DNA from: CAYPEL01 sp964409635
GTDB taxonomy: Bacteria; Pseudomonadota; Gammaproteobacteria; DSM-19610
DNA length: 13,983 nt
Assembly: GCA_964409635.1 (NCBI GenBank)
Contig: CAYPEL010000065.1
Location: 1 to 13,983, forward strand
Direction of reading: 5' to 3'
Of the stretch, positions 6,635-13,027 are shown piece after piece; the first letter of the stretch is position 1; each line of letters opens with the position of its first letter. The notes beneath the pieces were generated by a model. It had not been told where the DNA came from, did no database searches, and saw only the letters and a list, made by a program, of their open reading frames with translations. The translations under genes were made by a program, and so were the position numbers.

Positions 6635-7015
6635 CTAAGAACATGCCGTATTCGTATAGGCCACAACGATCACAACTTCATCTGCCGGCATTTCAACAAC
6701 GGCTTTGCCGTTATATAAATCCCAGCAATTTTCATCATCTTGCTTTACTCTTGAAGCGTCTGCATGTATTTCAATTGAGCCCGATAATTCCTCTCCAATT
6801 ACCCACTCAGCACACAGATCAGTTGTACATTGAAGTTCGTGTTTGTTATTCCGATCCCCGGAATACCACCACCTAACAGTCTGAACCTCAAATGCGTTAC
6901 TACTTTCATCTACAATTTTGATAGTTAAACCCAATGATCCCCCCGGGGTTCGATTTCCAGCATTATTACAACCCAGTAAGAAAACCATTAAAGCGCTAAA
7001 AAGAAGCTTTATCAT
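6635..7015 (-). CDS. Small cysteine-containing lipoprotein, function unknown
   Basis: The 126-residue product starts MIKLLFSALMVFLLGCNN, a clear lipoprotein signal with the modified Cys at 16 and Asn at +2. The mature part has four more cysteines (63, 68, 97, 125), which could form two disulfides in the periplasm. It is rich in beta-type hydrophobic/polar alternation (for example GLTIKIVD and EVVIVVAYT), suggesting a small beta-sandwich. I do not recognise the family. The ribosome binding site is weak. The gene lies directly upstream of the PEP-CTERM metalloprotease on the same strand, so a shared role at the cell surface is possible but only inferred from position. Confidence 0.7.
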   Translation of the reverse strand: MIKLLFSALMVFLLGCNNAGNRTPGGSLGLTIKIVDESSNAFEVQTVRWWYSGDRNNKHELQCTTDLCAEWVIGEELSGSIEIHADASRVKQDDENCWDLYNGKAVVEMPADEVVIVVAYTNTACS

Positions 7016-7482
7016 TTAGAAACTGCCTGATTATCCGTAAAAAGTGGATATTACAGGAAGCGAATATCTCACACTGGTTGCTGTATATCGGTGGGGCAAT
7101 CGGTGTAAGCACAGCATGAATCACACCAATTATTATTTATATAATAATTACAATAAGTTAGTGCGTTTCTGAGCGTCATCCAATTGTAAAGTGTTAAGGA
7201 TTCCGACAGTATTTTTGTAGATGCATGATAAGCTGATCGATTTATATTTAATTAACTTATTGATAATTAACGATTATTATTTCATATTGAAATATTCTAA
7301 TTTGATAATTAATGTAAAGAATTCCGAAAGATAACGGCGCGGGTCAAAACGCTCTAAACATTGGATTATTTGACTCTACATAAGCTCGGCAATACCTGCA
7401 TTACGAACTGTCACTTTGAGTTTATCTATAGGCAGATTGGATTAATTACCAACAATAGGTAATCGGAGCGTTCTGGTATCTG
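7016..7482. other. AT-rich gene-free region with small palindromes
   Basis: These 467 bases between the lipoprotein gene and the end of the kinase-GDPD-dehydrogenase operon hold no convincing gene. They contain an AT hairpin AATTATTAT/ATAATAATT (7128-7149), a 17-bp palindrome TATTTCA-TAT-TGAAATA (7278-7294) and two copies of TGATAATTAA (7261-7270 and 7303-7312, 42 bases apart). A weak ATTACC/GGTAAT hairpin (7445-7463) could end the operon on the - strand but lacks a T-run. The promoter of the lipoprotein gene should lie in the left part; a TAATAT-like -10 on the - strand near 7050 is the only candidate I see. Confidence 0.5.
7278..7294. promoter_or_regulatory. 17-bp palindrome in the AT-rich gap
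   Basis: TATTTCA and TGAAATA are perfect inverted repeats around a TAT centre. The palindrome lies between the two TGATAATTAA direct repeats (7261 and 7303). The nested symmetry suggests a protein-binding region, but AT-rich DNA often holds chance palindromes and no adjacent gene start is close. Confidence 0.25.
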
Positions 7483-8607
7483 CTATTGCATTTCGTTCGG
7501 GTAAAGTCTTTTGCAACTTTTGATAACATCTTCAGCTGTCGCGCGTTGCGCGGTCAGTTTGCCTCCATACAGTGAAAGCACACGTGGCTGGGCAGCACTG
7601 TCAGATACAATCAACGTGTCGCGTGGGCGTGAAAACGCTCTGCCGCCGTCACCCGGTAAAACCCGCAAACCGGCAAATGCATGGATAATCGATTTGTGCG
7701 TCTGATTTTGATTGAAATAATGGTTATATACAGAGAGTAGATATTCAATCTCATTGTCTAGTGGTACCACTTTGGCAGGATCGCCCTGGTAGTCCGCTTC
7801 TGTCGTGCCAATGAGCAGATGATTATTCCAGGGCATGACAAATACCGCACGTTGATCTTGCGGTGCTTCTAGATAATACATGCCGCGTTTAACCTGACCG
7901 GGGATTTCAATATGCGTGCCCTGCACCAGATCAACAACGGGTTGTGGTATTGCGGGTGTAACTTGCTTTGCTATCTGGCCAACCCAGGGGCCGCTGGCGT
8001 TGACCAGGCAGCGGGTGTTAATCGATTTTTGTTGCTCGTTAACAAAGTACTCGATTTCGCATCCATCTGACTGTATCTGACAGGATTCAAAACGCGCCTT
8101 AAATTGAATTTCTGCCCCGAGTGATTGTGCAGACGCCAGCACGGCCCGGGTCAGCATGGCGTCATCAGTTTGGGCGTCATAATAACTGAACACTGCATCC
8201 AGCCCTGCAGTTTTTAAACCGTCGAGGTTATGCCATTGGTTTCTGGGGATACGTTGAAACGGTTTTCGGCTAAGCAGTGTGTAAAGTGTGAGGCCGGCGG
8301 TAATCTTCCAGGGGCGGCGTTTGGTTTGTTTGTAAACCGGTATATGAAAGGGTATCAGCCGTACCAGATGGGGTGCATTGCGTAACAGCCGGGCGCGTTC
8401 GACAAGACATTCCCGTACCAGCGCAAACTGTCCACTTTCTAGATAGCGTAGTCCACCGTGAATCAGTTTTGACGAGCGGCTGGATGTGCCGAGGGCCGGT
8501 TCGCTGTATTGTTCGAGCACCAGGGTTTTGTAGCCGGCAGCGCTGGTTGCCTGGGCAACCGCAGCACCCTGAATGCCGGCGCCTATGATGACGACATCAT
8601 AGTCCAT
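7483..8607 (-). CDS. GlpD-like FAD-dependent glycerol-3-phosphate dehydrogenase, short form
   Basis: The enzyme would oxidise glycerol-3-phosphate to dihydroxyacetone phosphate and pass electrons to the respiratory quinone pool. The N-terminus has the FAD dinucleotide motif GAGIQG (9-14). The GlpD signature SSRSSKLIHGGLRYLE (42-57) follows, then YYDAQTDDAMLTRAVL, FVMPWNNHLLIGTTEADYQGD and the late GlpD segments AGLRVLPGDGG, SRPRD and LSLYGGKLT. The length is 374 residues against about 500 for standard GlpD. The missing part is the C-terminal domain, since the protein ends shortly after GGKLTAQRATAEDVI. The stop is clean and the gene is otherwise intact, so this looks like a natural short type rather than a broken gene. 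It is the last gene of a three-gene operon, and its ATG overlaps the GDPD gene by 11 bases. A related FAD dehydrogenase with another polyol-phosphate substrate is possible. Confidence 0.83.
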   Translation of the reverse strand: MDYDVVIIGAGIQGAAVAQATSAAGYKTLVLEQYSEPALGTSSRSSKLIHGGLRYLESGQFALVRECLVERARLLRNAPHLVRLIPFHIPVYKQTKRRPWKITAGLTLYTLLSRKPFQRIPRNQWHNLDGLKTAGLDAVFSYYDAQTDDAMLTRAVLASAQSLGAEIQFKARFESCQIQSDGCEIEYFVNEQQKSINTRCLVNASGPWVGQIAKQVTPAIPQPVVDLVQGTHIEIPGQVKRGMYYLEAPQDQRAVFVMPWNNHLLIGTTEADYQGDPAKVVPLDNEIEYLLSVYNHYFNQNQTHKSIIHAFAGLRVLPGDGGRAFSRPRDTLIVSDSAAQPRVLSLYGGKLTAQRATAEDVIKSCKRLYPNEMQ

Positions 8608-9355
8608 CTAAGCAGGCCATTTTTTTAAGCATAGGGTTTTGCAGCATGCCGCCTATATCGGCCGTTTCGATCAGTTCGACACCTTGTGTACCGTATTGGA
8701 TTGCCATCTCTGGATCGATGATGTCGTAGAGCATCCAGCGTTTGAATTCACGCCAGGGAGACTCGCCATGTGGAATTTTCCGGTAATTGCACATCAAGAT
8801 ATCTGCCTGTAATTGCTGGGCGCGGTGATAATGTGCCTGGTCATATTTATGTAACACCCAGCCGGTGGCTAGATCGCTGTTGAATTTGGTGTATTCAATG
8901 GCGGCATCGTCAAAGCAAATAAGCATACAGTGGCTAGCATAGGGTTTTAAAACAGTAAGCAACTTATCCATTACCCTGTTAAGTCCCCAGTGTTGCAGGC
9001 TTGCTTGTTTAATTTCTACAAAGGCCGTTGTTTGTGGGTAATTTTCTATTTGTTCAAGGATGTCTGTCAGGCTGCAAATAGTTTCGGGATAAAATTGCTC
9101 AGCAAAACGTTCTGGTTCGTGCACGCTTATTTCCAGGCAGTCTTTGCTTGTGGTGTTGAAGACGGATTGTTGCAATCCGGCCGTACGTTCAAAGTTGTCA
9201 TCATGAATAACAATAAAATCCTGGTCTGCATTCATCTGCACATCGAATTCGATAAAGCAGGCGCCGGATTCGAGCGCGGCTTGCAAGCCACATCGGGTGT
9301 TTTCTGGATAACACTGCATAAAACCACGGTGGGCGACCAGTTTTGGGATGGGCAT
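8597..9355 (-). CDS. Glycerophosphodiester phosphodiesterase family protein
   Basis: This 252-residue TIM-barrel enzyme would hydrolyse glycerophosphodiesters (deacylated phospholipids) to glycerol-3-phosphate and an alcohol. Its signatures are complete: HRG (His9, Arg10), PENT (17-20), the metal-binding EFD (Glu36, Asp38), HDD with the second catalytic His51, and a further acidic position in AFVEIKQ. There is no signal peptide, so it should act in the cytoplasm, as UgpQ does. The start ATG (9355-9353) overlaps the kinase stop by one base (TAATG) and its end overlaps the dehydrogenase gene by 11 bases, so all three are tightly coupled. Its product is the substrate of the next enzyme, which supports a salvage pathway. 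Confidence 0.92.
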   Translation of the reverse strand: MPIPKLVAHRGFMQCYPENTRCGLQAALESGACFIEFDVQMNADQDFIVIHDDNFERTAGLQQSVFNTTSKDCLEISVHEPERFAEQFYPETICSLTDILEQIENYPQTTAFVEIKQASLQHWGLNRVMDKLLTVLKPYASHCMLICFDDAAIEYTKFNSDLATGWVLHKYDQAHYHRAQQLQADILMCNYRKIPHGESPWREFKRWMLYDIIDPEMAIQYGTQGVELIETADIGGMLQNPMLKKMACLDGL

Positions 9356-10767
9356 TACTTGTCAGCTTCCTGTAGTAGTATTCCTAGCTGTTTTCTAAAT
9401 TGCCGGTAGCGATTAGCCAGTCCTGTATCGGGTAGAGGTTTGAATATTTCTTTCTCGGTTTGTTGCCAATGATCAGGTCTGCCGGCAGCAAGCCAGGCAA
9501 TGCCGCGTGCCGATGCTTGCGGGTTATCCATTCGCTCAACCGGTAATCTGCTCAGATTGGCCAGCCTTTGGCAGAGGCCGTCGAGTTGTGACAAGCCGCC
9601 ACTAACGCGTAACCGTTTAATCGGCTTTTCCTGCTGCATCAACTGCAGATTGTCCTGTAATAAAAAGACAATGCTTTCGGTAACTGAAACTGCAATTGCG
9701 GCCTTATTCACAGGTGTAGTACCGATCCATTGCGGCATTAGATCTCCCCGCCACCAGGGGCTGCCGAGGCCGCCGATGGTGTTTATGAAAACCGGTGGAT
9801 CCGTAACGTCCTCAAGCCAGCGTTGTAATACAGGTTTTAAATCTCCAAGTTCATACCGCTCGCTCGCCCAGCTTAGCGCCGTGCCTGCGCCGTTGACTGT
9901 GCCTTCGCGAAGATAGTCAACGGTCTTTGCATCGGAATAGGCGATGCCACTGAGTTGTTGTTGGCTCGGTGCAGGTTTTGTCAGGCGGCGTAATATAAAA
10001 GCCCCACTGCCGAGATTAACCAGAGCGGTATCGTCAGGCAGGCCTCCGGTGCCATATACCGCGGCATTCTGGTCGCCACACACAGCCGTCACAGGGATGC
10101 CGCTAGCCTGCAAATTTCCATAGTGGTAACACAGGGGTTTTATTGCCGGTAGTTGGCGAATGTTTATTCCAAACCAGCCGAGCAGAGATTCCGACCAGTC
10201 CAGTTTATCCAGATCCATGAGTTGGGTGCGTTGTGCATTGCTGTGATCAACAGCGTAAGGCTTGCCGTCGAGTAGATTAAGTAGCAAATAACTCACCCAA
10301 GGCGCTAAATATAAATCGTCTACTGGGTGGTTATCGGTGTGCTGCGCCAGCCAGCGTAATTTGCTTGCACCGTAATGGGCCGATACAGGCAGGCCTGAAA
10401 GCTGTTGTATCGCTGCAGTCTGTGTTTTCAATGTTTTCAGAAATTCCGCACCCCGAATATCTTGCCAGCTCAACGCCTGGCTAAGTGCTTTACCGCTTTT
10501 CGTACAGGCCACCACCGTTGACCTTTGTGTGCAAATACCACAAGCGGAAATAGCTTTGCGCTGACGGGAGTCCAGTGATGCCAGTAACGCTGCGATAGTG
10601 CTCTGAATCGATTTGAGCAGCTCAGCAGGATCTTGCTCGACGCTTCCCGTCTCTGAGTGATGCAGGTTAACGCTGCACCATTGACTGGCGAAGATTTGCC
10701 CTGCCTGGTCGAACAGCATTGCACGGCTGGCGTGTGTGCCTTGGTCAATGGCCAGAATATAGTTCAT
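9355..10767 (-). CDS. FGGY-family carbohydrate kinase, glycerol kinase-like
   Basis: The 470-residue protein has the FGGY two-domain layout. It starts with the phosphate-binding LAIDQGTHASRA (Asp8, Gln9, Gly10, Thr11), has SWQD (100-103), the catalytic GDQNAAVYG (Asp232) and LVNLGSGAF in the second domain, and RVSGGLSQLDGL near the C-terminus. Against E. coli GlpK, Arg83, Tyr135 and Asp245 appear to match Arg82, Tyr132 and Asp232, but Glu84, which contacts glycerol, is replaced by Ser83 (QRST instead of QRETT). The substrate may therefore be glycerol or a related polyol; the operon partners favour a three-carbon compound. The start at 10767 lacks a clear ribosome binding site. It is first in the operon and reads away from the glrK-like gene. 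Confidence 0.85.
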   Translation of the reverse strand: MNYILAIDQGTHASRAMLFDQAGQIFASQWCSVNLHHSETGSVEQDPAELLKSIQSTIAALLASLDSRQRKAISACGICTQRSTVVACTKSGKALSQALSWQDIRGAEFLKTLKTQTAAIQQLSGLPVSAHYGASKLRWLAQHTDNHPVDDLYLAPWVSYLLLNLLDGKPYAVDHSNAQRTQLMDLDKLDWSESLLGWFGINIRQLPAIKPLCYHYGNLQASGIPVTAVCGDQNAAVYGTGGLPDDTALVNLGSGAFILRRLTKPAPSQQQLSGIAYSDAKTVDYLREGTVNGAGTALSWASERYELGDLKPVLQRWLEDVTDPPVFINTIGGLGSPWWRGDLMPQWIGTTPVNKAAIAVSVTESIVFLLQDNLQLMQQEKPIKRLRVSGGLSQLDGLCQRLANLSRLPVERMDNPQASARGIAWLAAGRPDHWQQTEKEIFKPLPDTGLANRYRQFRKQLGILLQEADK

Positions 10768-10784
10768 AGGGTCGTTGCACAGCC

Positions 10785-10793
10785 ATATTATCA
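10785..10793 (-). promoter_or_regulatory. Possible extended -10 promoter of the kinase operon
   Basis: On the - strand TG-A-TAATAT (10793 to 10785) matches the extended -10 pattern, 17 bases before the kinase ATG at 10767. No good -35 is seen, and the -35 position would fall in the edge of palindromic element copy B. This leaves a very short leader without a Shine-Dalgarno sequence, so the site is tentative. Confidence 0.35.
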
Positions 10794-10803
10794 GTATGAT
10801 GTA

Positions 10804-10934
10804 CTACCAGGCAGTACGTTGCTTATGAGACACATTAATTGCAGACCATCGGCAGCAGGGAGGCTGCCGCTGAGCGTACAGGGATGTATTCACAGCGGGT
10901 CTGCAATTAATGTGTCTCATAAGCAACGTACGTA
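10804..10934 (+). repeat. Palindromic intergenic element, copy B (perfect arms)
   Basis: A perfect 34-bp inverted repeat (10814-10847 with 10898-10931) encloses a 50-base core. The core can form one of two small hairpins that compete for bases 10867-10869. The first is CGGCAGC-AGGGAG-GCTGCCG (10850-10869). The second pairs CCGCTG (10867-10872) with CAGCGG (10893-10898) and holds an inner stem TACA/TGTA around GGGA (10877-10888). A tail CTACCAGGCA (10804-10813) lies outside the left arm and is shared with copy A. The element occupies most of the gap between the divergent kinase operon and the histidine kinase gene. It carries no gene and looks like a non-autonomous mobile or REP-like unit. Copy A at 834-961 is its inverted relative. 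Confidence 0.9.
10876..10887 (+). promoter_or_regulatory. CsrA/RsmA consensus sequence in the element core
   Basis: GTACAGGGATGT equals RUACARGGAUGU, the consensus known from in vitro selection of high-affinity CsrA RNA ligands, with the GGA in a hairpin loop as CsrA prefers. A second loop with GGA (AGGGAG, 10857-10862) lies 14 bases upstream. The site would be in the leader of the glrK-like mRNA if transcription starts upstream of the element. No promoter there has been established. Binding is inferred from sequence only. Confidence 0.4.
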
Positions 10935-10964
10935 TAAGTTAAGTATCAGAATTAAGAGGTAGTA

Positions 10965-12419
10965 GTGAGTTTCAACATTTTTCGGCCTAAATCGATAAGG
11001 CGGCTGATTTTGATCGGCTTTGCAGTGGTTACCATACCACTGATAGCCGCCTTGCTGCATGCGGCATTGTCGGTCGACAAGCTGGTCCGCCAGAGTCAGC
11101 GCGCCTTGTTTGAGACGGTTCGGGCTACGCAGAGCAGCCAACAACTGGCCGATGCGATCACTGATATGGAACGTACTGCGCGCCAGTATCTAGTGGTTGG
11201 TGATGCCTCGCTGTTCGATGTGTACAAGGAAAAACGCGATGCCTATCTGGAGATAGCCGAACGGCTGGTCACACTTGACCTTGCGCCGCTACAGCGTGAA
11301 CGGTTACTGCGCTTGCGCAGCGAAGAAGATAAGGTCAATTCGGCCATGGAGCGTTTTCAGCATGATTCGCCGGAGAGTGGAAATGCGGTTGAGCAATATG
11401 CGGAGTTGTCATCTGTGGCCAACCAAATGCTGACCGACAATCGCCGCCTGGTTGAGCGCGAAGTAAAAGAACTGGAGATAAGCGGCAAGCGGACGCAAAG
11501 GATTTCGTTCATGCAGGCGGCAGGTCTGGTGCCGGCCACGTTGATATTGGCTATGTTTTTTGCCTTTTTGGTGGCCCGGGCGATACGCCGTATAGACCGG
11601 GCGATTCATCGCCTCGGGCGAGGTGATTTTTCCAAGCCGGTGTCCATTACCGGGCCGCGTGATCTTGAAAAGCTGGGTGAGCGCCTGGACTGGATGCGCT
11701 TGCGCCTGTTGGATGCTGAAAACGAAAAAACCCGCTTTCTCCGGCATATTTCCCACGAATTAAAGACGCCTCTGACGGCAGTCCGGGAAGCGGCTGAACT
11801 TATGGGTGAGGAAGTAGTCGGTAGTTTAAATAACCAACAGCGGGAAATAGCCGCCATTTTGCGGGATAACAGTATCCGCTTACAGAAATTAATCGAAGAT
11901 TTACTAGACTTTAATATAGCCAGTTCGAGAATGACTGAATTACGTGTCGAACGGCTGAAATTTGATGATTTGATAGAAGCCGTGTTGAACGACTACAAAA
12001 TGGCGGCGATGGCGCGCCAGCTAGAGGTGAAAACTTCGCTTGAACCAATCGTGCTTGATGGTGACGAAGAAAAATTACGCACGCTTGTGGATAACTTGAT
12101 TTCAAATGCGATTAAATATTCCCCTGAATCAGGCCAATTGATGATTTCCTTAAAATCAGAGCAGAATCGGGCTATTCTGGAAGTGGCTGATACCGGGCAG
12201 GGGATTCCAGAGGGGGAAGAGACGAAAGTCTTTGATGCCTTTTATCAGTGTAAGTCTTCGCCTATAAGCCATGTGCAGGGTACCGGGCTGGGTTTATCAA
12301 TCGCCCGGGAATATGTGCTTGCCCACGGCGGTCATATAGAGGTGGTGCAGCGCAGTCAGGCGGGCGCTTGTTTGCGTGTCACTTTGCCGCTTCGCGTCAA
12401 GGAGGCCAGAGTTGCTTGA
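10965..12419 (+). CDS. Membrane sensor histidine kinase, GlrK/QseE type
   Basis: The 484-residue kinase has a first membrane helix (about 13-35), a periplasmic helical sensor region (about 36-182), a second membrane helix (about 185-205) and a HAMP linker (about 206-255). Then comes a dimerisation domain with phospho-acceptor His264 in FLRHISHELKTPLTAVREAAELM. The ATPase domain carries the N box DNLISNAIKYSPESG, G1 DTGQGIPEG and G2 GTGLGLSIAREYVLAHGG. The start is GTG 10965 with an AGAGGT ribosome binding site (10955-10960). The following lipoprotein and sigma-54 regulator make this the GlrK(QseE)-QseG-GlrR(QseF) arrangement, which in enterobacteria senses envelope state and drives the glmY small RNA gene. 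The signal here is unknown. Palindromic element copy B lies 30 bases upstream. Confidence 0.93.
   Translation: MSFNIFRPKSIRRLILIGFAVVTIPLIAALLHAALSVDKLVRQSQRALFETVRATQSSQQLADAITDMERTARQYLVVGDASLFDVYKEKRDAYLEIAERLVTLDLAPLQRERLLRLRSEEDKVNSAMERFQHDSPESGNAVEQYAELSSVANQMLTDNRRLVEREVKELEISGKRTQRISFMQAAGLVPATLILAMFFAFLVARAIRRIDRAIHRLGRGDFSKPVSITGPRDLEKLGERLDWMRLRLLDAENEKTRFLRHISHELKTPLTAVREAAELMGEEVVGSLNNQQREIAAILRDNSIRLQKLIEDLLDFNIASSRMTELRVERLKFDDLIEAVLNDYKMAAMARQLEVKTSLEPIVLDGDEEKLRTLVDNLISNAIKYSPESGQLMISLKSEQNRAILEVADTGQGIPEGEETKVFDAFYQCKSSPISHVQGTGLGLSIAREYVLAHGGHIEVVQRSQAGACLRVTLPLRVKEARVA
12399..12405 (+). promoter_or_regulatory. Strong ribosome binding site that fixes a TTG start
   Basis: AAGGAGG inside the 3' end of the histidine kinase gene lies six bases before TTG 12412. 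This near-perfect site decides the start of the lipoprotein gene in favour of TTG 12412 over the in-frame ATG at 12376, which has no such site. Confidence 0.75.
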
Positions 12420-12999
12420 GAGAATTTTAAATAACCACCGTTTGTGCCTGATATTTGGGGTGGCATTCCTGGCCAATGGATGTGCCCCTATGACCCTGGA
12501 TCGAAATACGCAGAAACCAATCCCGATTCAGCTGCGCGTGGATGATGCGGCCTACTGGCTGGATGAGTGGTATCGCGCTATCCAGCTGCCGGTAGACCAA
12601 TACCAGGCGGCCCTGGATGCCAGAGAGGCGGGTTTTACAAAAAATCCTGGGCCCCGTACCCGATTAAGGCTGGTGTTATTGCTCGCCGAGGGTAAGCCGG
12701 CAGGTCTGGATCGCCCCCGCGCGTTGGCGCTTATAAAAGGCCTGGAGCCGAGTGCGACGAATAGCGCAAAAGCCCTGGCCTTATTATTGGAAAATAAGCT
12801 AACCAGCCAGAAAACTGTAAAAATATCAAAGGCTCCCAGGAGGAAGTCAAAGGCTGCTGAGGAAAATTCAAAAGACTCCGGGGAAATGGATTTAAACATG
12901 GATTTAAAGGCAGCCAAGCTGAGAATCAAAGAGTTGGAACAACAGTTGCATGACATAACCGCAATTGAGCAAAATATTCAGGAACGAGCGAATCAATAA
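12412..12999 (+). CDS. QseG-like outer-membrane lipoprotein
   Basis: Read from TTG 12412, the 195-residue product starts MLERILNNHRLCLIFGVAFLANGC, a lipoprotein signal with the modified Cys at 24. A helical domain follows (DDAAYWLDEWYRAIQLPVDQYQAAL and RTRLRLVLLLAEGKP), then a Lys/Ser-rich linker and a C-terminal coiled coil (AKLRIKELEQQLHDITAIEQNIQER). This matches the plan of E. coli QseG/YfhG, which interacts with the QseE kinase at the envelope. The start codon overlaps the kinase stop by eight bases, and the stop lies 28 bases before the regulator gene. The family call rests on position, length, lipobox and the C-terminal coiled coil; sequence similarity in the middle is modest. Confidence 0.82.
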   Translation: MLERILNNHRLCLIFGVAFLANGCAPMTLDRNTQKPIPIQLRVDDAAYWLDEWYRAIQLPVDQYQAALDAREAGFTKNPGPRTRLRLVLLLAEGKPAGLDRPRALALIKGLEPSATNSAKALALLLENKLTSQKTVKISKAPRRKSKAAEENSKDSGEMDLNMDLKAAKLRIKELEQQLHDITAIEQNIQERANQ

Positions 13000-13027
13000 C
13001 GGTTATGATGGAACTTAGGAGTAAGAA

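Noticed and set aside
7221..7334. AT-rich + strand frame of 37 codons in the gene-free region
   Set aside because: Its composition (Ile, Asn, Leu, Tyr) simply follows the AT-rich DNA, and no ribosome binding site precedes it.
7445..7463. ATTACC/GGTAAT hairpin as terminator of the kinase-GDPD-dehydrogenase operon
   Set aside because: The stem is short and AT-rich, and no T-run follows on the - strand. It is mentioned only as a weak candidate.
12376..12411. ATG 12376 as start of the QseG-like gene
   Set aside because: It would add 12 residues that are a shadow of the kinase C-terminus ahead of a normal signal peptide. AAGGAGG at 12399-12405 points to TTG 12412.
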